This document shows, in pieces, positions 46,735 to 56,690 of a stretch of 64,000 bases of DNA; positions within the stretch are counted from its first letter, which is position 1, and every line of letters starts with the position of its first letter. The notes under the pieces were generated by a model. It was given only the letters and a program-made list of their open reading frames with translations. It was not told the DNA's origin and did no database searches. Both the position numbers and the translations under genes were made by a program. Where the stretch lies: the NCBI GenBank assembly GCA_038831005.1, contig JAWBKZ010000002.1, positions 267,021 to 331,020 of the forward strand. Direction: 5' to 3'. The DNA comes from Ignisphaera sp. Lineage in GTDB: Archaea > Thermoproteota > Thermoprotei_A > Sulfolobales > Ignisphaeraceae.

Positions 46735-48503
46735 TACTCATCACCTACGAAACCAAGCCCATTTCTGTAGCAGTTCTCCTTTAAAACAAATCCTATGAAA
46801 ATAGGTCTACCTCTATTTTCTGAGGAAGACTTAATACATTCCTCGTAGAGCTTTGCATACTCTACAGAATTGATGGTAGTGTGTAAAACATTTTTTCTGA
46901 AGCTCGTAATCAGCTCACCTTCTCTATCAACAACACATACGAAATAGTCAATGCATCGCAATTGTTTTCGTACTAATTCTAAGGAATATGTGAATGTTCC
47001 AGATATAATTTCATCTGAATTCCTCGAGTTTTCAAGTTTGTTATATCCATATACATAAAATTGTGTTAGAGGTTCTTTAAGTATGCTATAGTTCGTAGTC
47101 TCTAGTACAGATTCTATGTATTTTGATGGAAGGAAGATTGGTGCTGTTAATGCTCTAAAATCTCTTTCTGCTTTTTCATCTACATCTATGGTTATGGTAG
47201 CTGATTTTTCTAGTATTTCGCTATAGCCTTTGAACTCTACTCCGTTTCTAGTATAGCTGTACGGTATTCTCCAGTCGATATATCTATTCATGTTTATGTA
47301 CTCAATCAACTCTCTTAAACTGTTATTCACCTTGACTAGATAGACAGAAGCTTCACAATCTCTTCTACTCCTACAAATCCTGCCAAAGACTTGTATTGCT
47401 GAAGGAGTGTTTGTAGCATCTCTAAAACCTACATCAAAATCCCAATCAACACCTGCTTCAATAATAGGTGTTGCTACAACAACTTTTGCAGTCCTAGCCC
47501 TATTTACAGCATCTTCTCTATCCTTTAGACATAGCCTGCTATGGATAAGAACCTTCTCATTAGAATCAACATCAATTTTATTGTATGTGTCTACAGCAAG
47601 ACGTATAGTGTCTCTTACCACAAGAATTCTCTCATCACATTTACTATGTTCATTGATTTTTGCTACAAGATCTTTCTCTTCTACGATATTCGTGACCCAC
47701 TTTATCGATTTTGCAGCATCTTCGAATTCCCGGTCTCTTACATAAACAGTTGAACCGCTTTTCTCATCTCTATTCGATAGAGTGAAGAACATTATTTTAC
47801 CTTCACACCAATTTGCTAGAATTTCTCTAAATCTACTCCATAGAGTTGCTGTTGCTAATACAACAGGTGTCGATGTCTTTATAGAGAACTCAAGCAGTAT
47901 CTTTAAGAAAGCTAAAGCTCTCTCAGACGACTCGTCATCGAATCTCTTAAGCATATGAACTTCATCAAGAAACACAGTTGATGTAAATATCCGGGCCCTA
48001 GGAATAGCATAATGTTTTACTTCTCTAAACATCTCTGTTACCGGTATTCTGAAGAAGGTGTAGGCAAAGGAATCTAGTGTAGATACCATCACCTTAGCGT
48101 CGTAGGTAGGCTCCTTCACTCCTACACCTCTAATCATATGGTCTAGACCCATCTGGTAAGCTATATCACCTTCATCTATATCCATTGTCTTCAGAGCCTC
48201 GATAAACACATTTGGCGGCAATGCTCTACATTTAGTTGATTTACAGCTGGTTACAGCTGCTAAATACTTACATAAGTAGAGATCCTCAACTATAGCTCTT
48301 AGAGGTAGCACGTGGATGAAGTTATAAGAAAAATTTTTTGTATAGTTTAATGCACCTACAATAGGTGCTCCAACAGATTTGCCATAACCTGTAGGAGCTT
48401 CTACGACTATAACTCGATCAAATTTATCAAGACTGTATATATAGTTTGAGAGGGTATCTATGAGTGCTCTACCACTTGAAAATTTGCTACACAAATGAGA
48501 CAT
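46734..48503 (-). CDS. cas3': Cas3' helicase
   Basis: A 589-residue SF2 helicase without HD domain. Walker A APTGYGKS lies near residue 42, FLDEVHML is the DExH box, and LATATL is motif III. VVATPIIEAGVDWDFD and QVFGRICRSRR form motifs V and VI. It unwinds target DNA for Cas3''. It is 28 bp downstream of csa4. Confidence 0.95.
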   Translation of the reverse strand: MSHLCSKFSSGRALIDTLSNYIYSLDKFDRVIVVEAPTGYGKSVGAPIVGALNYTKNFSYNFIHVLPLRAIVEDLYLCKYLAAVTSCKSTKCRALPPNVFIEALKTMDIDEGDIAYQMGLDHMIRGVGVKEPTYDAKVMVSTLDSFAYTFFRIPVTEMFREVKHYAIPRARIFTSTVFLDEVHMLKRFDDESSERALAFLKILLEFSIKTSTPVVLATATLWSRFREILANWCEGKIMFFTLSNRDEKSGSTVYVRDREFEDAAKSIKWVTNIVEEKDLVAKINEHSKCDERILVVRDTIRLAVDTYNKIDVDSNEKVLIHSRLCLKDREDAVNRARTAKVVVATPIIEAGVDWDFDVGFRDATNTPSAIQVFGRICRSRRDCEASVYLVKVNNSLRELIEYINMNRYIDWRIPYSYTRNGVEFKGYSEILEKSATITIDVDEKAERDFRALTAPIFLPSKYIESVLETTNYSILKEPLTQFYVYGYNKLENSRNSDEIISGTFTYSLELVRKQLRCIDYFVCVVDREGELITSFRKNVLHTTINSVEYAKLYEECIKSSSENRGRPIFIGFVLKENCYRNGLGFVGDE

Positions 48504-48531
48504 GCTTTAGCTTCCTCGGAGAATCAGCTGA

Positions 48532-49608
48532 CTAGTTTATGAGTTTAGAGAGTCTTGTGAATCTCTCTACAATCTCACTCCAGTCAAGCTCTCTAGCACT
48601 TTTCTTTGTGTACCATTCAACTCCTTCAGTATTTAGCTCAGGTGATGTTAGGTACCTAAGGATCTCGTATATGTATTGAGGCTTTCTAAAGCTCTGATAC
48701 TTTATCAAGTTTGTTGCAACTAACTCTATGAATCTCCTCAACGAGTTATACTCCTTGGATGGATATCTATTCAGTATATTGTATAGTGCACCAGCGATGC
48801 CACCAGCCTTAACTATCTTGGCTAGATGTACAAGATCTATAGAATCAAAGCCCTTAACCATGATCTTGTTCCCAGTTCTAGCTATCCTTAAGTAATTTGC
48901 TATTGTATGTCCATCGCGTTTCAGGATATCTCTTAGAAACTCTTTGGCTACGATACTAATCGCTGTAGCTATACCAATGAAGACAACGTTTATGCTACCC
49001 TCATTCTTCTGAACTTTCTCTGTAATTCTCTTGGCTAAAGAGTTTAGGTCTCTAAGCTTATCTAGGGAAAGAATGTACGGTACAACTTCTACGTATACGT
49101 AGCCATACTCACGGTTAGCTACATATGATTGAGTTAGTCTTGCCCCTATAATCGATAGCGCAAGAACCTCTTCAGCTATCACAAATACGTTTCTCTTCTC
49201 TCTACCAATACCCATGAATGATCTTGTGAACTCTGCAAATTCTAGAGAAAGTGCTGGAGGAAGTGGTAGAGATTCTATTTTAGACATGGATAGCAAGTTA
49301 TTGAGGACTGTGTTTGCGTAACAGAGATTCATCTTCCCCTTAGGATCGTTTCCGGTTAGAGGTATAGGACTAGAAGTACAGGGATCTTTATTAGCTTTAT
49401 GCATCTTGTTTATTAGATCGTTAGAGCATTTAGCTACATCAGATAGAATGCTACTTATGTTGTTCTGATTTAGTTCCTCGAGATCTCTACCAGTACATAG
49501 CTTTATAGCTATCTCAGAGAACCAAGCAAATGCATAGTTCCTATATCTTACGAGATCCAGCACCGTTATCCCTCGTTGAAGTGTAGATGACTTCGCATGT
49601 CTAGACAT
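48532..49608 (-). CDS. csa4: Csa4/Cas8a2 large-subunit-type protein
   Basis: A 358-residue, mostly helical protein without obvious catalytic motifs. It is identified mainly by position between cas5 and cas3' and by its size, which fits the type I-A Csa4/Cas8a2 group. SLPLPPALSLEFAEFTRSFMG and the C-terminal RFIELVATNLIKYQSF look family-like. It would recognise the PAM in Cascade. Cas8 proteins are very divergent, so the subfamily is less sure than the role. Confidence 0.75.
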   Translation of the reverse strand: MSRHAKSSTLQRGITVLDLVRYRNYAFAWFSEIAIKLCTGRDLEELNQNNISSILSDVAKCSNDLINKMHKANKDPCTSSPIPLTGNDPKGKMNLCYANTVLNNLLSMSKIESLPLPPALSLEFAEFTRSFMGIGREKRNVFVIAEEVLALSIIGARLTQSYVANREYGYVYVEVVPYILSLDKLRDLNSLAKRITEKVQKNEGSINVVFIGIATAISIVAKEFLRDILKRDGHTIANYLRIARTGNKIMVKGFDSIDLVHLAKIVKAGGIAGALYNILNRYPSKEYNSLRRFIELVATNLIKYQSFRKPQYIYEILRYLTSPELNTEGVEWYTKKSARELDWSEIVERFTRLSKLIN

Positions 49609-49622
49609 TCTCTACACCTTCT

Positions 49623-50405
49623 CTATATTTCTATAGCTCGTTTTGGTACAGGAACTTCAACTATTTCTCTATCCCTTATATTCATCTTGAGCACTACACC
49701 CTCTTCATTCAGCTCTACTGTGGCTTTTGCATCGGTAAAAGGTTTAGGTACTACGTATCGCTCTAGAACAGTTGTCTTCTTGGCATAGTTTTGTTTATCA
49801 AGTATAGGCATATTGATCTCTATCCACATCCCTCTTGGTGAATAATCTTTAGCTATACTTAATGGAAAATAGAAACTTGTTTCACAGTATTTTGAATCTG
49901 TTAAAGCATTTTCTAAAGGTATCGAAACTACATTATCTACAGCAACTAGAGACTCTTTTCTACCAAGTCTCGTTATTCCGTAGCAATACTTCACCAATTC
50001 TTCATCACTTAAAATAAAGAATATCTGTAGTCTATCAACTACAGATATCGGGCGAACACCTATCGTATAAGCCATTTCCTGTCTTTTCCAGTGCTGCTTC
50101 TTTAGATATATATGTTGGTATAACCTCTCTATAGATTTCGAGAGCCCAATAGGCTTCACTATTCCTGCAGCTGCATAGAGAACTTTTTTCTTGTCAATCA
50201 GTTCTACAGCTGGTGAAGATCCATTTTCTGTTAACTCTCTCAAGTCATTCAATGATCTGTAGTAAGAGTATGCTAGTGCTCCAACTATTGTTGTTGGTGG
50301 TGGTAGAAGATATGTGTCAGCAGATATAGATGCATAGGGGGTATAGATAGCTAGAGTGCCGTATGTCGATACTTCTGCTAGTACAGCGTAGAGCTTTCTA
50401 GCCAC
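49623..50405 (-). CDS. cas5: Cas5 (type I-A Cascade subunit)
   Basis: A 260-residue RAMP protein. The N-terminal block YAVLAEVSTYGTLAIYTPYAS and PPPTTIVGALAYSYY are Cas5 hallmarks. It caps the crRNA 5' handle in Cascade. It lies 2 bp after cas7 and 14 bp before csa4. Confidence 0.93.
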   Translation of the reverse strand: MARKLYAVLAEVSTYGTLAIYTPYASISADTYLLPPPTTIVGALAYSYYRSLNDLRELTENGSSPAVELIDKKKVLYAAAGIVKPIGLSKSIERLYQHIYLKKQHWKRQEMAYTIGVRPISVVDRLQIFFILSDEELVKYCYGITRLGRKESLVAVDNVVSIPLENALTDSKYCETSFYFPLSIAKDYSPRGMWIEINMPILDKQNYAKKTTVLERYVVPKPFTDAKATVELNEEGVVLKMNIRDREIVEVPVPKRAIEI

Positions 50406-50407
50406 AT

Positions 50408-51382
50408 CTAATCCCTAACCTTTTCCTCAACTTTTTTCAGTATCTTTGCTACAAGCTCTGAGACGTTGTTGGCATTTTCAATCTTTACGTTTGTGATTTT
50501 TGTTTCTATATTGAGACCTTCTTTATCCATATACACAATTTCTATTTCTTCATTTACATCCTTGAATAGATCTACATAGTTTGAAGCTCTAGATAATGTC
50601 TTCGATATATAGTTGCTGCCATCTCTACCTACTCTAGCTGGAGACACCATGAATGGTACTGGATGTGATAGAGCTGCTATAGCTCCTACAACATCGTATA
50701 TCGGTAGATATCTAGCTTTCTTAGCTCCGAAACTCAGTCCCTCGATTAGATTTGCTAGTGCTTGGATAGCTATCCTAATCCTAGGTACCCTACTGTCTAC
50801 AACTTTCTTCGGTACACCTCCTTCTCCAGCTACTGCACCTATCTTGTCTATATCTAGTGCAACACCTAGAACATATATAGCTGTCCCAGCTTCTACTTGG
50901 AAAGGCTGAGGCTTTTGTCCAGGCATTGGCGCTCTTACATGGAATTGAGGTTCTATTGATACATCGGAGCCCTCTATATCTGGAACCATGTAGCTGAACT
51001 GTATCGGTGATGTTCTTCTAACATTTGCTTGTGCAATCATGAAGCCTGTTATATCATCAACTACACACTCCCTAATAAGATCCTCTTGCTTACCTGTACT
51101 GTCTGTGCCATGCTTTATGAATCCCCCTCTATTCTCATAGTTTCTGCATTGACCACATAGAGGTAGATTCTTTATTGTTGCTAGCTCTACTAAACTCTTC
51201 ATGTAGCCATAGGCTATTGCTTGTCCTGAGACTGCGGGAGCTATGACGAGTCTATATCCCTTTCCCTCACCCCTGGGCTTAAGTAGAGATACTGTTCTAT
51301 GTCTACTGTATGCACCCATTGCTTCAACCATATTAAGGGCTTCTACTTCAACCTTTAGCCTAAAGCTCATGGAGAGGAACAT
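50408..51382 (-). CDS. cas7: Cas7/Csa2 Cascade backbone
   Basis: A 324-residue RAMP protein. SFRLKVEVEALNMVEAMGAYSRHRT is the Csa2/DevR N-terminus, and VIAPAVSGQAIAYGYMKSL and HPVPFMVSPARVGRDGS are further Csa2 blocks. ATG 51382 follows GGGGTGA at normal spacing. A later ATG at MSFRLK is possible. It polymerises along the crRNA. Confidence 0.95.
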   Translation of the reverse strand: MFLSMSFRLKVEVEALNMVEAMGAYSRHRTVSLLKPRGEGKGYRLVIAPAVSGQAIAYGYMKSLVELATIKNLPLCGQCRNYENRGGFIKHGTDSTGKQEDLIRECVVDDITGFMIAQANVRRTSPIQFSYMVPDIEGSDVSIEPQFHVRAPMPGQKPQPFQVEAGTAIYVLGVALDIDKIGAVAGEGGVPKKVVDSRVPRIRIAIQALANLIEGLSFGAKKARYLPIYDVVGAIAALSHPVPFMVSPARVGRDGSNYISKTLSRASNYVDLFKDVNEEIEIVYMDKEGLNIETKITNVKIENANNVSELVAKILKKVEEKVRD

Positions 51383-51386
51383 AGGT

Positions 51387-51683
51387 TCACCCCGTAGACA
51401 CCTGCTTTGGTGCTGATGTAAGTGCTATAACAGCAATCTTCTGAGCTATCCCTAGGTTCTTCTCTACTTCTGCTAGAAATCCATCAACTTCAGCATCAGA
51501 CGGTATACTCCATCCCTCGGTAACACCAATCCTAAGAGCTTCGTATAGAGCTACTCTAACCATTTCAGAACTTAAGGCTCTAGCAAGTCTATCTATAGGA
51601 CCATACCTTTTGTTCTCAGCTAACTTCTTGAATAATTCAACTATTCCAGGATATCTTTGAACAACAGACAGGTTTATCACCAA
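51387..51683 (-). CDS. csa5: Csa5 small Cascade subunit
   Basis: This 98-residue helical protein is of Csa5 size and is the first gene before cas7. RYGPIDRLARALSSEMVRVALYEALR is a typical Csa5 helix. It stabilises the R-loop in type I-A Cascade. The start is TTG 51683 or GTG one codon later. A TATA-like A/T run lies about 25 bp upstream. Confidence 0.88.
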   Translation of the reverse strand: MVINLSVVQRYPGIVELFKKLAENKRYGPIDRLARALSSEMVRVALYEALRIGVTEGWSIPSDAEVDGFLAEVEKNLGIAQKIAVIALTSAPKQVSTG

Positions 51684-51821
51684 TAACTAAATATATCTTC
51701 TCGCATATATATTTTTCTATTATCCGAATCCATTAGTGTACCAAGAATTCTTAGACACTCAAAACAATTTTTAAAGCAATTACCTCTTCAGAGTCTATGT
51801 GTGTATCCCGGTGAGAAATCT
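51684..51821. promoter_or_regulatory. Divergent promoter region csa5 / csa3
   Basis: About 138 bp between the leftward interference operon and the rightward csa3. AATATATATG on the minus strand (about 51707-51716) is a candidate box A for csa5. ATTTTTAAAG at about 51765-51774 is one for csa3. CGGTGAG just before ATG 51822 is the ribosome-binding site. This is the obvious place for Csa3 autoregulation. Confidence 0.45.
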
Positions 51822-52460
51822 ATGTACACACTAGTAACAACACTAGGTTTCGATATATCTCACACACTACTTGTACTAACAAAGAGTAGCATAAAGCCAG
51901 TAAAAATCGTGGCTCTCGTAGGCAACATCAGAGGTGAAGTAGATCAAAGAGCTGAAACAGCCTATACAATGCTTAAACAATTCGCTAACATGATTAACGT
52001 AAATGTTGAGAGAGTAGATATAGATGTCACAGACATTCCCCTAGCAATTGAAAAAATAATCAAGATACTCGAAGAAAATGCTCCAGTAACCCTAGACCTA
52101 GGTGGAGGACTAAGACTACTAGTACTAGAAACATACATAGCCTACACACTAACAGATCCAATAAAAGCCTCGAGCACAACCATATACATAGCTCTAGAAG
52201 GAAGAAACGAAATAATAAACATAGATGTAAACACTATAAAGAAAAGAATAATATTATCCAAAAGACTCGATGAAACAACAAACAAAATACTAGAATACAT
52301 AAAAGAAAAAGGAACAGTAACCCCCAAAGAAATAATAGACGAAATAAACAAATCCGGATACAAAATAACAAAACAAAAACTATCAAAAATACTCGAAAAA
52401 CTACACAAAATGGGATACATAGACAAAATAGAGAGAGGAAAATACAGATACAAACCATAA
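51822..52460 (+). CDS. csa3: Csa3 CARF-HTH regulator (second copy)
   Basis: ATG 51822 follows CCGGTGAG and gives 212 residues; the upstream GTG 51801 has no such site. TLVTTLGFDISHTLLVLTK and PVTLDLGGGLRLLVLETYIAYTL are typical Csa3/CARF blocks. The C-terminal winged helix includes GTVTPKEIIDEINKSGYKIT and KMGYIDKIERGKYRY. In Sulfolobales, Csa3 proteins activate adaptation genes and bind leaders (Csa3a) or repress interference genes (Csa3b). Which role applies here is not decided by sequence. Confidence 0.9.
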   Translation: MYTLVTTLGFDISHTLLVLTKSSIKPVKIVALVGNIRGEVDQRAETAYTMLKQFANMINVNVERVDIDVTDIPLAIEKIIKILEENAPVTLDLGGGLRLLVLETYIAYTLTDPIKASSTTIYIALEGRNEIINIDVNTIKKRIILSKRLDETTNKILEYIKEKGTVTPKEIIDEINKSGYKITKQKLSKILEKLHKMGYIDKIERGKYRYKP

Positions 52461-52467
52461 ACACACC

Positions 52468-52725
52468 ACAAAAAACAAACAATACAAAATAAACCAAAAC
52501 AAAAACAAACATCTATTCTTTGCAAGTAATACTTTCAATACTTACTCATTAGAACATATAAATTCAATTCTTTTCATCACATCATCAGAACATCTATATC
52601 AGTTCAACTCTTACTCATTAGAACAACCATTATATAAATCATCAATATAGCTATGAATCTTCTGATTAAATTCATAAAAATATTTATAAACCCTAAAAAA
52701 CACAAATATATAAGTGTAAACACAA
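52468..52725 (+). promoter_or_regulatory. Leader of CRISPR array 3
   Basis: About 258 bp, the inverted counterpart of leader 2. It begins only 7 bp after the csa3 stop. It contains TATTTATAAA (52681-52690), 35 bp before the first repeat, a good box A position for a transcript starting just before the array. The three CATYAGAACA words (reverse of TGTTCTRATG) are present. Confidence 0.87.
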
Positions 52726-55156
52726 GAAACTCCCAAAAGGGAGTAGAAAGATATATGCACCATACCTAGCCATTGGTCTCCATAGTACTTGAAACTCCCA
52801 AAAGGGAGTAGAAAGAAAGCTAGCTCAAGCGCTAGCCATGGTCGAATGCACAAGACTTGAAACTCCCAAAAGGGAGTAGAAAGTCTGAAATTCTCTTTAA
52901 CAATTCATCTGGATCTATTTCTTGAGAACGAAACTCCCAAAAGGGAGTAGAAAGCTTCACTAACATACCCAAGCCCACTACCCGAGAACAGATCTACGTG
53001 AAACTCCCAAAAGGGAGTAGAAAGTAGGCAACTCCATTCCTAACCACCTCTACTACTACCTTGAATTGAAACTCCCAAAAGGGAGTAGAAAGAAATCAGA
53101 TAAAACAGCAATAATTGTTGATGTGCCATACTTATTTAGGAAACTCCCAAAAGGGAGTAGAAAGCTATGTATGCTTCAGGTAGCTTCACAGATATGATTC
53201 TCATTGCTCCATCAAGAAACTCCCAAAAGGGAGTAGAAAGTGTATGTCAGGTATGTGTTGATAATAACACTAGTAGCTGCATCAGAAACTCCCAAAAGGG
53301 AGTAGAAAGTGGGATCCTGTTCTACTTCTAATCTCCTCCACCGGCTTCAGTCTCTCGAAACTCCCAAAAGGGAGTAGAAAGTCTAGGTCTCTTTCTCCCA
53401 TAGCATGACTGTTGCTGCGTATACTCCTGAAACTCCCAAAAGGGAGTAGAAAGCTGATTTTCTATGGTTTGCAGAGCTCTATAGAGAGGATGTGCGGAGA
53501 GAAACTCCCAAAAGGGAGTAGAAAGCATCTACACAAAACAATACATTGCAGATCCACAGCTGAGACAAAAAGAAACTCCCAAAAGGGAGTAGAAAGTTCT
53601 TCAGTTTTCTTTTTACTCGTAAACCTCATCACAACTTACCAGAAACTCCCAAAAGGGAGTAGAAAGATCTGTGCATTGAATTTTTTCCGCAGTTCATCTA
53701 GCATCATTTTCTGAAACTCCCAAAAGGGAGTAGAAAGGTATATACAGGTTCAATCAAAACCGAACTAGAATAAAAGAATTGATGTGAAACTCCCAAAAGG
53801 GAGTAGAAAGAAAAACAGAAGCATGTAAGGGATGGCATGACTGGTTTCGGAAACTCCCAAAAGGGAGTAGAAAGTTTCTCTCAACCACCACATCTACTTC
53901 GTCTGTAAACTTCTCTAAATCCATCCGAAACTCCCAAAAGGGAGTAGAAAGTATAGATGTTGTTTCATCTTTATGTAGTCTTTCTTTTTTCTAGCAGAAA
54001 CTCCCAAAAGGGAGTAGAAAGTTCACTATCCAGTACAATGGATATTGACAAACCACATGTGTTCAGAGAAACTCCCAAAAGGGAGTAGAAAGATGCTTGC
54101 GCCAATTTCGGATCTTGTAGAATCATCCTCGCTCTGAAACTCCCAAAAGGGAGTAGAAAGCTGGTGAAACCTATCTTATGTAGAGAGGGATCAGGTAGCT
54201 TGATTATGAAACTCCCAAAAGGGAGTAGAAAGGCAACGAGACCCCCAACATAAAATGGCTATTCTATTATGTTGTTCGAAACTCCCAAAAGGGAGTAGAA
54301 AGTTGAAATACGTCATTAAATACTCAATAAATGACTCGAGCTTTCTCATGAAACTCCCAAAAGGGAGTAGAAAGATATGTATCATTCCTATACAGAGAAA
54401 ATGAAAGCATATGGAAGAGAGAAACTCCCAAAAGGGAGTAGAAAGTAAAAAACTTATAGACAAAGCATAATAAACGTTTATCCGCCTTGAAACTCCCAAA
54501 AGGGAGTAGAAAGCAACATAAACACGCTTAGTTGTTTCATGATGTTCAATAGTGTATGTATATGAAACTCCCAAAAGGGAGTAGAAAGTTTGTATCCAAG
54601 CCTACTGACCAGATCTTCAAGTGCATATGCGAGAAACTCCCAAAAGGGAGTAGAAAGCATTTCTATACAAATGATCATAAATCAATGTAATTTGATTACC
54701 ATGAAACTCCCAAAAGGGAGTAGAAAGACATCATTATCTTGTACATTGATGACAAACTTATCATAGTATCTCAGAAACTCCCAAAAGGGAGTAGAAAGGT
54801 TACCATGGGTAGCAATGTATTGAACACTAGTGATATTACTAGACCGAAACTCCCAAAAGGGAGTAGAAAGATCACATCAACAACAGTTCAAGAAAAAGAA
54901 CAAAAAACATTAGAAGAAACTCCCAAAAGGGAGTAGAAAGTACAACTTGGTCTCCGACATCTATTCCCTTATCTCTTAGCACCAATTCAAGAAACTCCCA
55001 AAAGGGAGTAGAAAGCTCTCTGGTAAAGGTAACATATTTAAACTAAATGTATTTACTAAAGAAACTCCCAAAAGGGAGTAGAAAGTCGATTGAGATATAT
55101 GTCCAGAGGCGTCGTTGGGCCTCAGCGCAATGGGAAACTCCTAAGGGGTTAGTAAG
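52726..55156 (+). CRISPR. CRISPR array 3 (34 intact repeats plus one degenerate, 34 spacers)
   Basis: Repeats in + orientation run 52726, 52791, 52859 ... 54991, 55061. A strongly degenerate 23-bp end copy (GAAACTCCTAAGGGGTTAG..., 55134-55156) marks the leader-distal end. The spacer 53093-53139 is the array 1 spacer 21912-21955 plus three extra bases. The antisense 3' end of the neighbouring nucleotidyltransferase gene lies inside the degenerate repeat. Confidence 0.98.
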
Positions 55157-55671
55157 TGGTTTGGTGTGTGATGTGTTTGGTTATTATGGGTTTTTGGGGT
55201 GTGGTTGTGTTTTGTTGTGGTGTGGTTAGTTTGTGTGTTGTTTTCTGGGGTTGTGTTGTTTGTTGGTAGTATGATTGTTGTTTTGGTTTTTGTGAGTCCT
55301 TTGTTTATTAGGTTTTTGTAGAGTTTGATTATTTCTTCGAATTTTTTTGTGGTGTATAGGGTTTTTCCTTCTGAGAGTGCGTCTATTATTAGTGGGTTTC
55401 CTTTTTTTAGCATTTCTGTAGCTTCTTCGATTGTGTATGGGTGTGGTTCGATGTTTAGCTCTATATCTTTTAGTAGTTCTAGTATTTTCGCTATTCTGTC
55501 TAGGTATTTTTCTCTGAATTCGGCTATAATGAGTATATCGTAGTCGCTCCACGGTTTATAGTTTCCACGAGCTCTAGAGCCTGTTAGTATTATGGCGTAT
55601 ACCTTTAGGTTGGATATAAGTATGTTGACTGCTTTAGCAAGTTCTTCAGATTCCGATAATCTCTCTAACAA
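55141..55671 (-). CDS. MNT-type nucleotidyltransferase (HEPN/MNT module)
   Basis: A 176-residue frame starting at TTG. GSRARGNYKPWSDYDILI is the minimal nucleotidyltransferase signature (GSxxxG..SDxD). By family knowledge MNT proteins are antitoxins that AMPylate or bind the HEPN partner. Residues 1-125 are normal. The last 45 or so residues are an Asn/Thr/His-rich tail (NNTTPENNTQTNHTTTKHNH), translated from an A/C-skewed stretch, and its stop lies inside the degenerate end repeat of array 3. The original C-terminus was probably lost. It overlaps the HEPN gene by 26 bp. Confidence 0.8.
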   Translation of the reverse strand: MLERLSESEELAKAVNILISNLKVYAIILTGSRARGNYKPWSDYDILIIAEFREKYLDRIAKILELLKDIELNIEPHPYTIEEATEMLKKGNPLIIDALSEGKTLYTTKKFEEIIKLYKNLINKGLTKTKTTIILPTNNTTPENNTQTNHTTTKHNHTPKTHNNQTHHTPNHLLTP

Positions 55672-56044
55672 AATTCACCACCTTTTCAGAAGCTTCTAGA
55701 GCTCTTCTCGAGGTTTCTTCATCATATGCTTCATGAGGAGTTCCAGAGGGGTGGGCGTTTGGGTATCGCGAAGGTATGTAGTGTCTATCTAGCTCACGTG
55801 CACACACCATAAGGTCTTCGGGTGGATTCTTCTCCAATTTCTTGAAGTAGCGTAGTAAAAGTTCTCTAACGCTATGGCCCCAGGAAGCTTCATGGATATG
55901 GTATAGAAGAGCTTTACAAGCTTTTTCAGCAGCTTGATGAGCATAGAAAGCTGCAGCATTATACCTCTTCTCTCTATGTAGAATCCTAGCTGTATCTAAA
56001 TCCCAAAGAGCTTCCTCAAACCACCTCACAACCTCATCTACCAC
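55646..56044 (-). CDS. HEPN domain protein (HEPN/MNT module)
   Basis: A 132-residue helical protein. WFEEALWDLDTARILHREKRYNAAAFYAHQAAEKACKALL is split here only as description: it is the two-helix HEPN core at residues 8-47. RHYIPSRYPNA follows around residue 92. In such pairs the HEPN protein is an RNase toxin or its descendant. The usual RxxxxxH motif is not clear to me. GTG 56044 follows GGTGA. It is the first gene of the two-gene unit. Confidence 0.85.
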   Translation of the reverse strand: MVDEVVRWFEEALWDLDTARILHREKRYNAAAFYAHQAAEKACKALLYHIHEASWGHSVRELLLRYFKKLEKNPPEDLMVCARELDRHYIPSRYPNAHPSGTPHEAYDEETSRRALEASEKVVNFVREIIGI

Positions 56045-56146
56045 AGACAGTCACCATACAACCTATAACTACTACCTAAACTAAATCAATAAAAAGCTAT
56101 AGAGCTACCACAAAAATCTCTTCGATATTTCCCCAACCTCAAAACA

Positions 56147-56580
56147 TTATACTAATACCAAATCTAAAACAGATTTACTCAACCAGATATACCTATCTAA
56201 ATCACTAAGCTTTAGTAAACATATATCGAAAACTCTATCAAAACTATACATAAAGCCATTACCAATTTGCAGCACAAAACCATAGCTATAACCACACTCT
56301 TTTAAACTCTCTAAAACAAGCAAGCCTCACCGCTATATCCATGAATTACACAAACATCTACAAAACACCTTGAATCAATACTCAACAATATTTTGAGAAG
56401 ATAGTATTAATAAATCATCTATACCGCTTATTTCATCAAGTTCTATAAACCTAAACATTCTACCTCTTTAAGAATTTCTATAACTATATCTAAGTAGATT
56501 CCACATAGAGATTCTGCTTTCCAAAACCACAAGACTCTAGATCAAGTAGTAAGTATCCATACATATCTTATTCTTTTTAA
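56147..56580 (-). pseudogene. Decayed gene of unknown family
   Basis: Minus-strand coding-like pieces occur in successive frames: DLESCGFGKQN, YLDIVIEILKEV, MFRFIELDEISGIDDLLILSS, and a final open piece from TTG 56323 to the stop at 56147 (VLESLKECGYSYGFVLQIGN, then SFDRVFDICLLKLSDLDRY). They look like one gene broken by several stops and shifts. I do not recognise the family. Confidence 0.35.
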
Positions 56581-56690
56581 CTAATATAGCTTATTTTCAT
56601 CTCTAGATTTATTGTTAAATCTACCTACAATAAACCTATAGATAATTTAGAAAACAATTCAAAGTATATAAATCACTAGCTCATTTAGTT

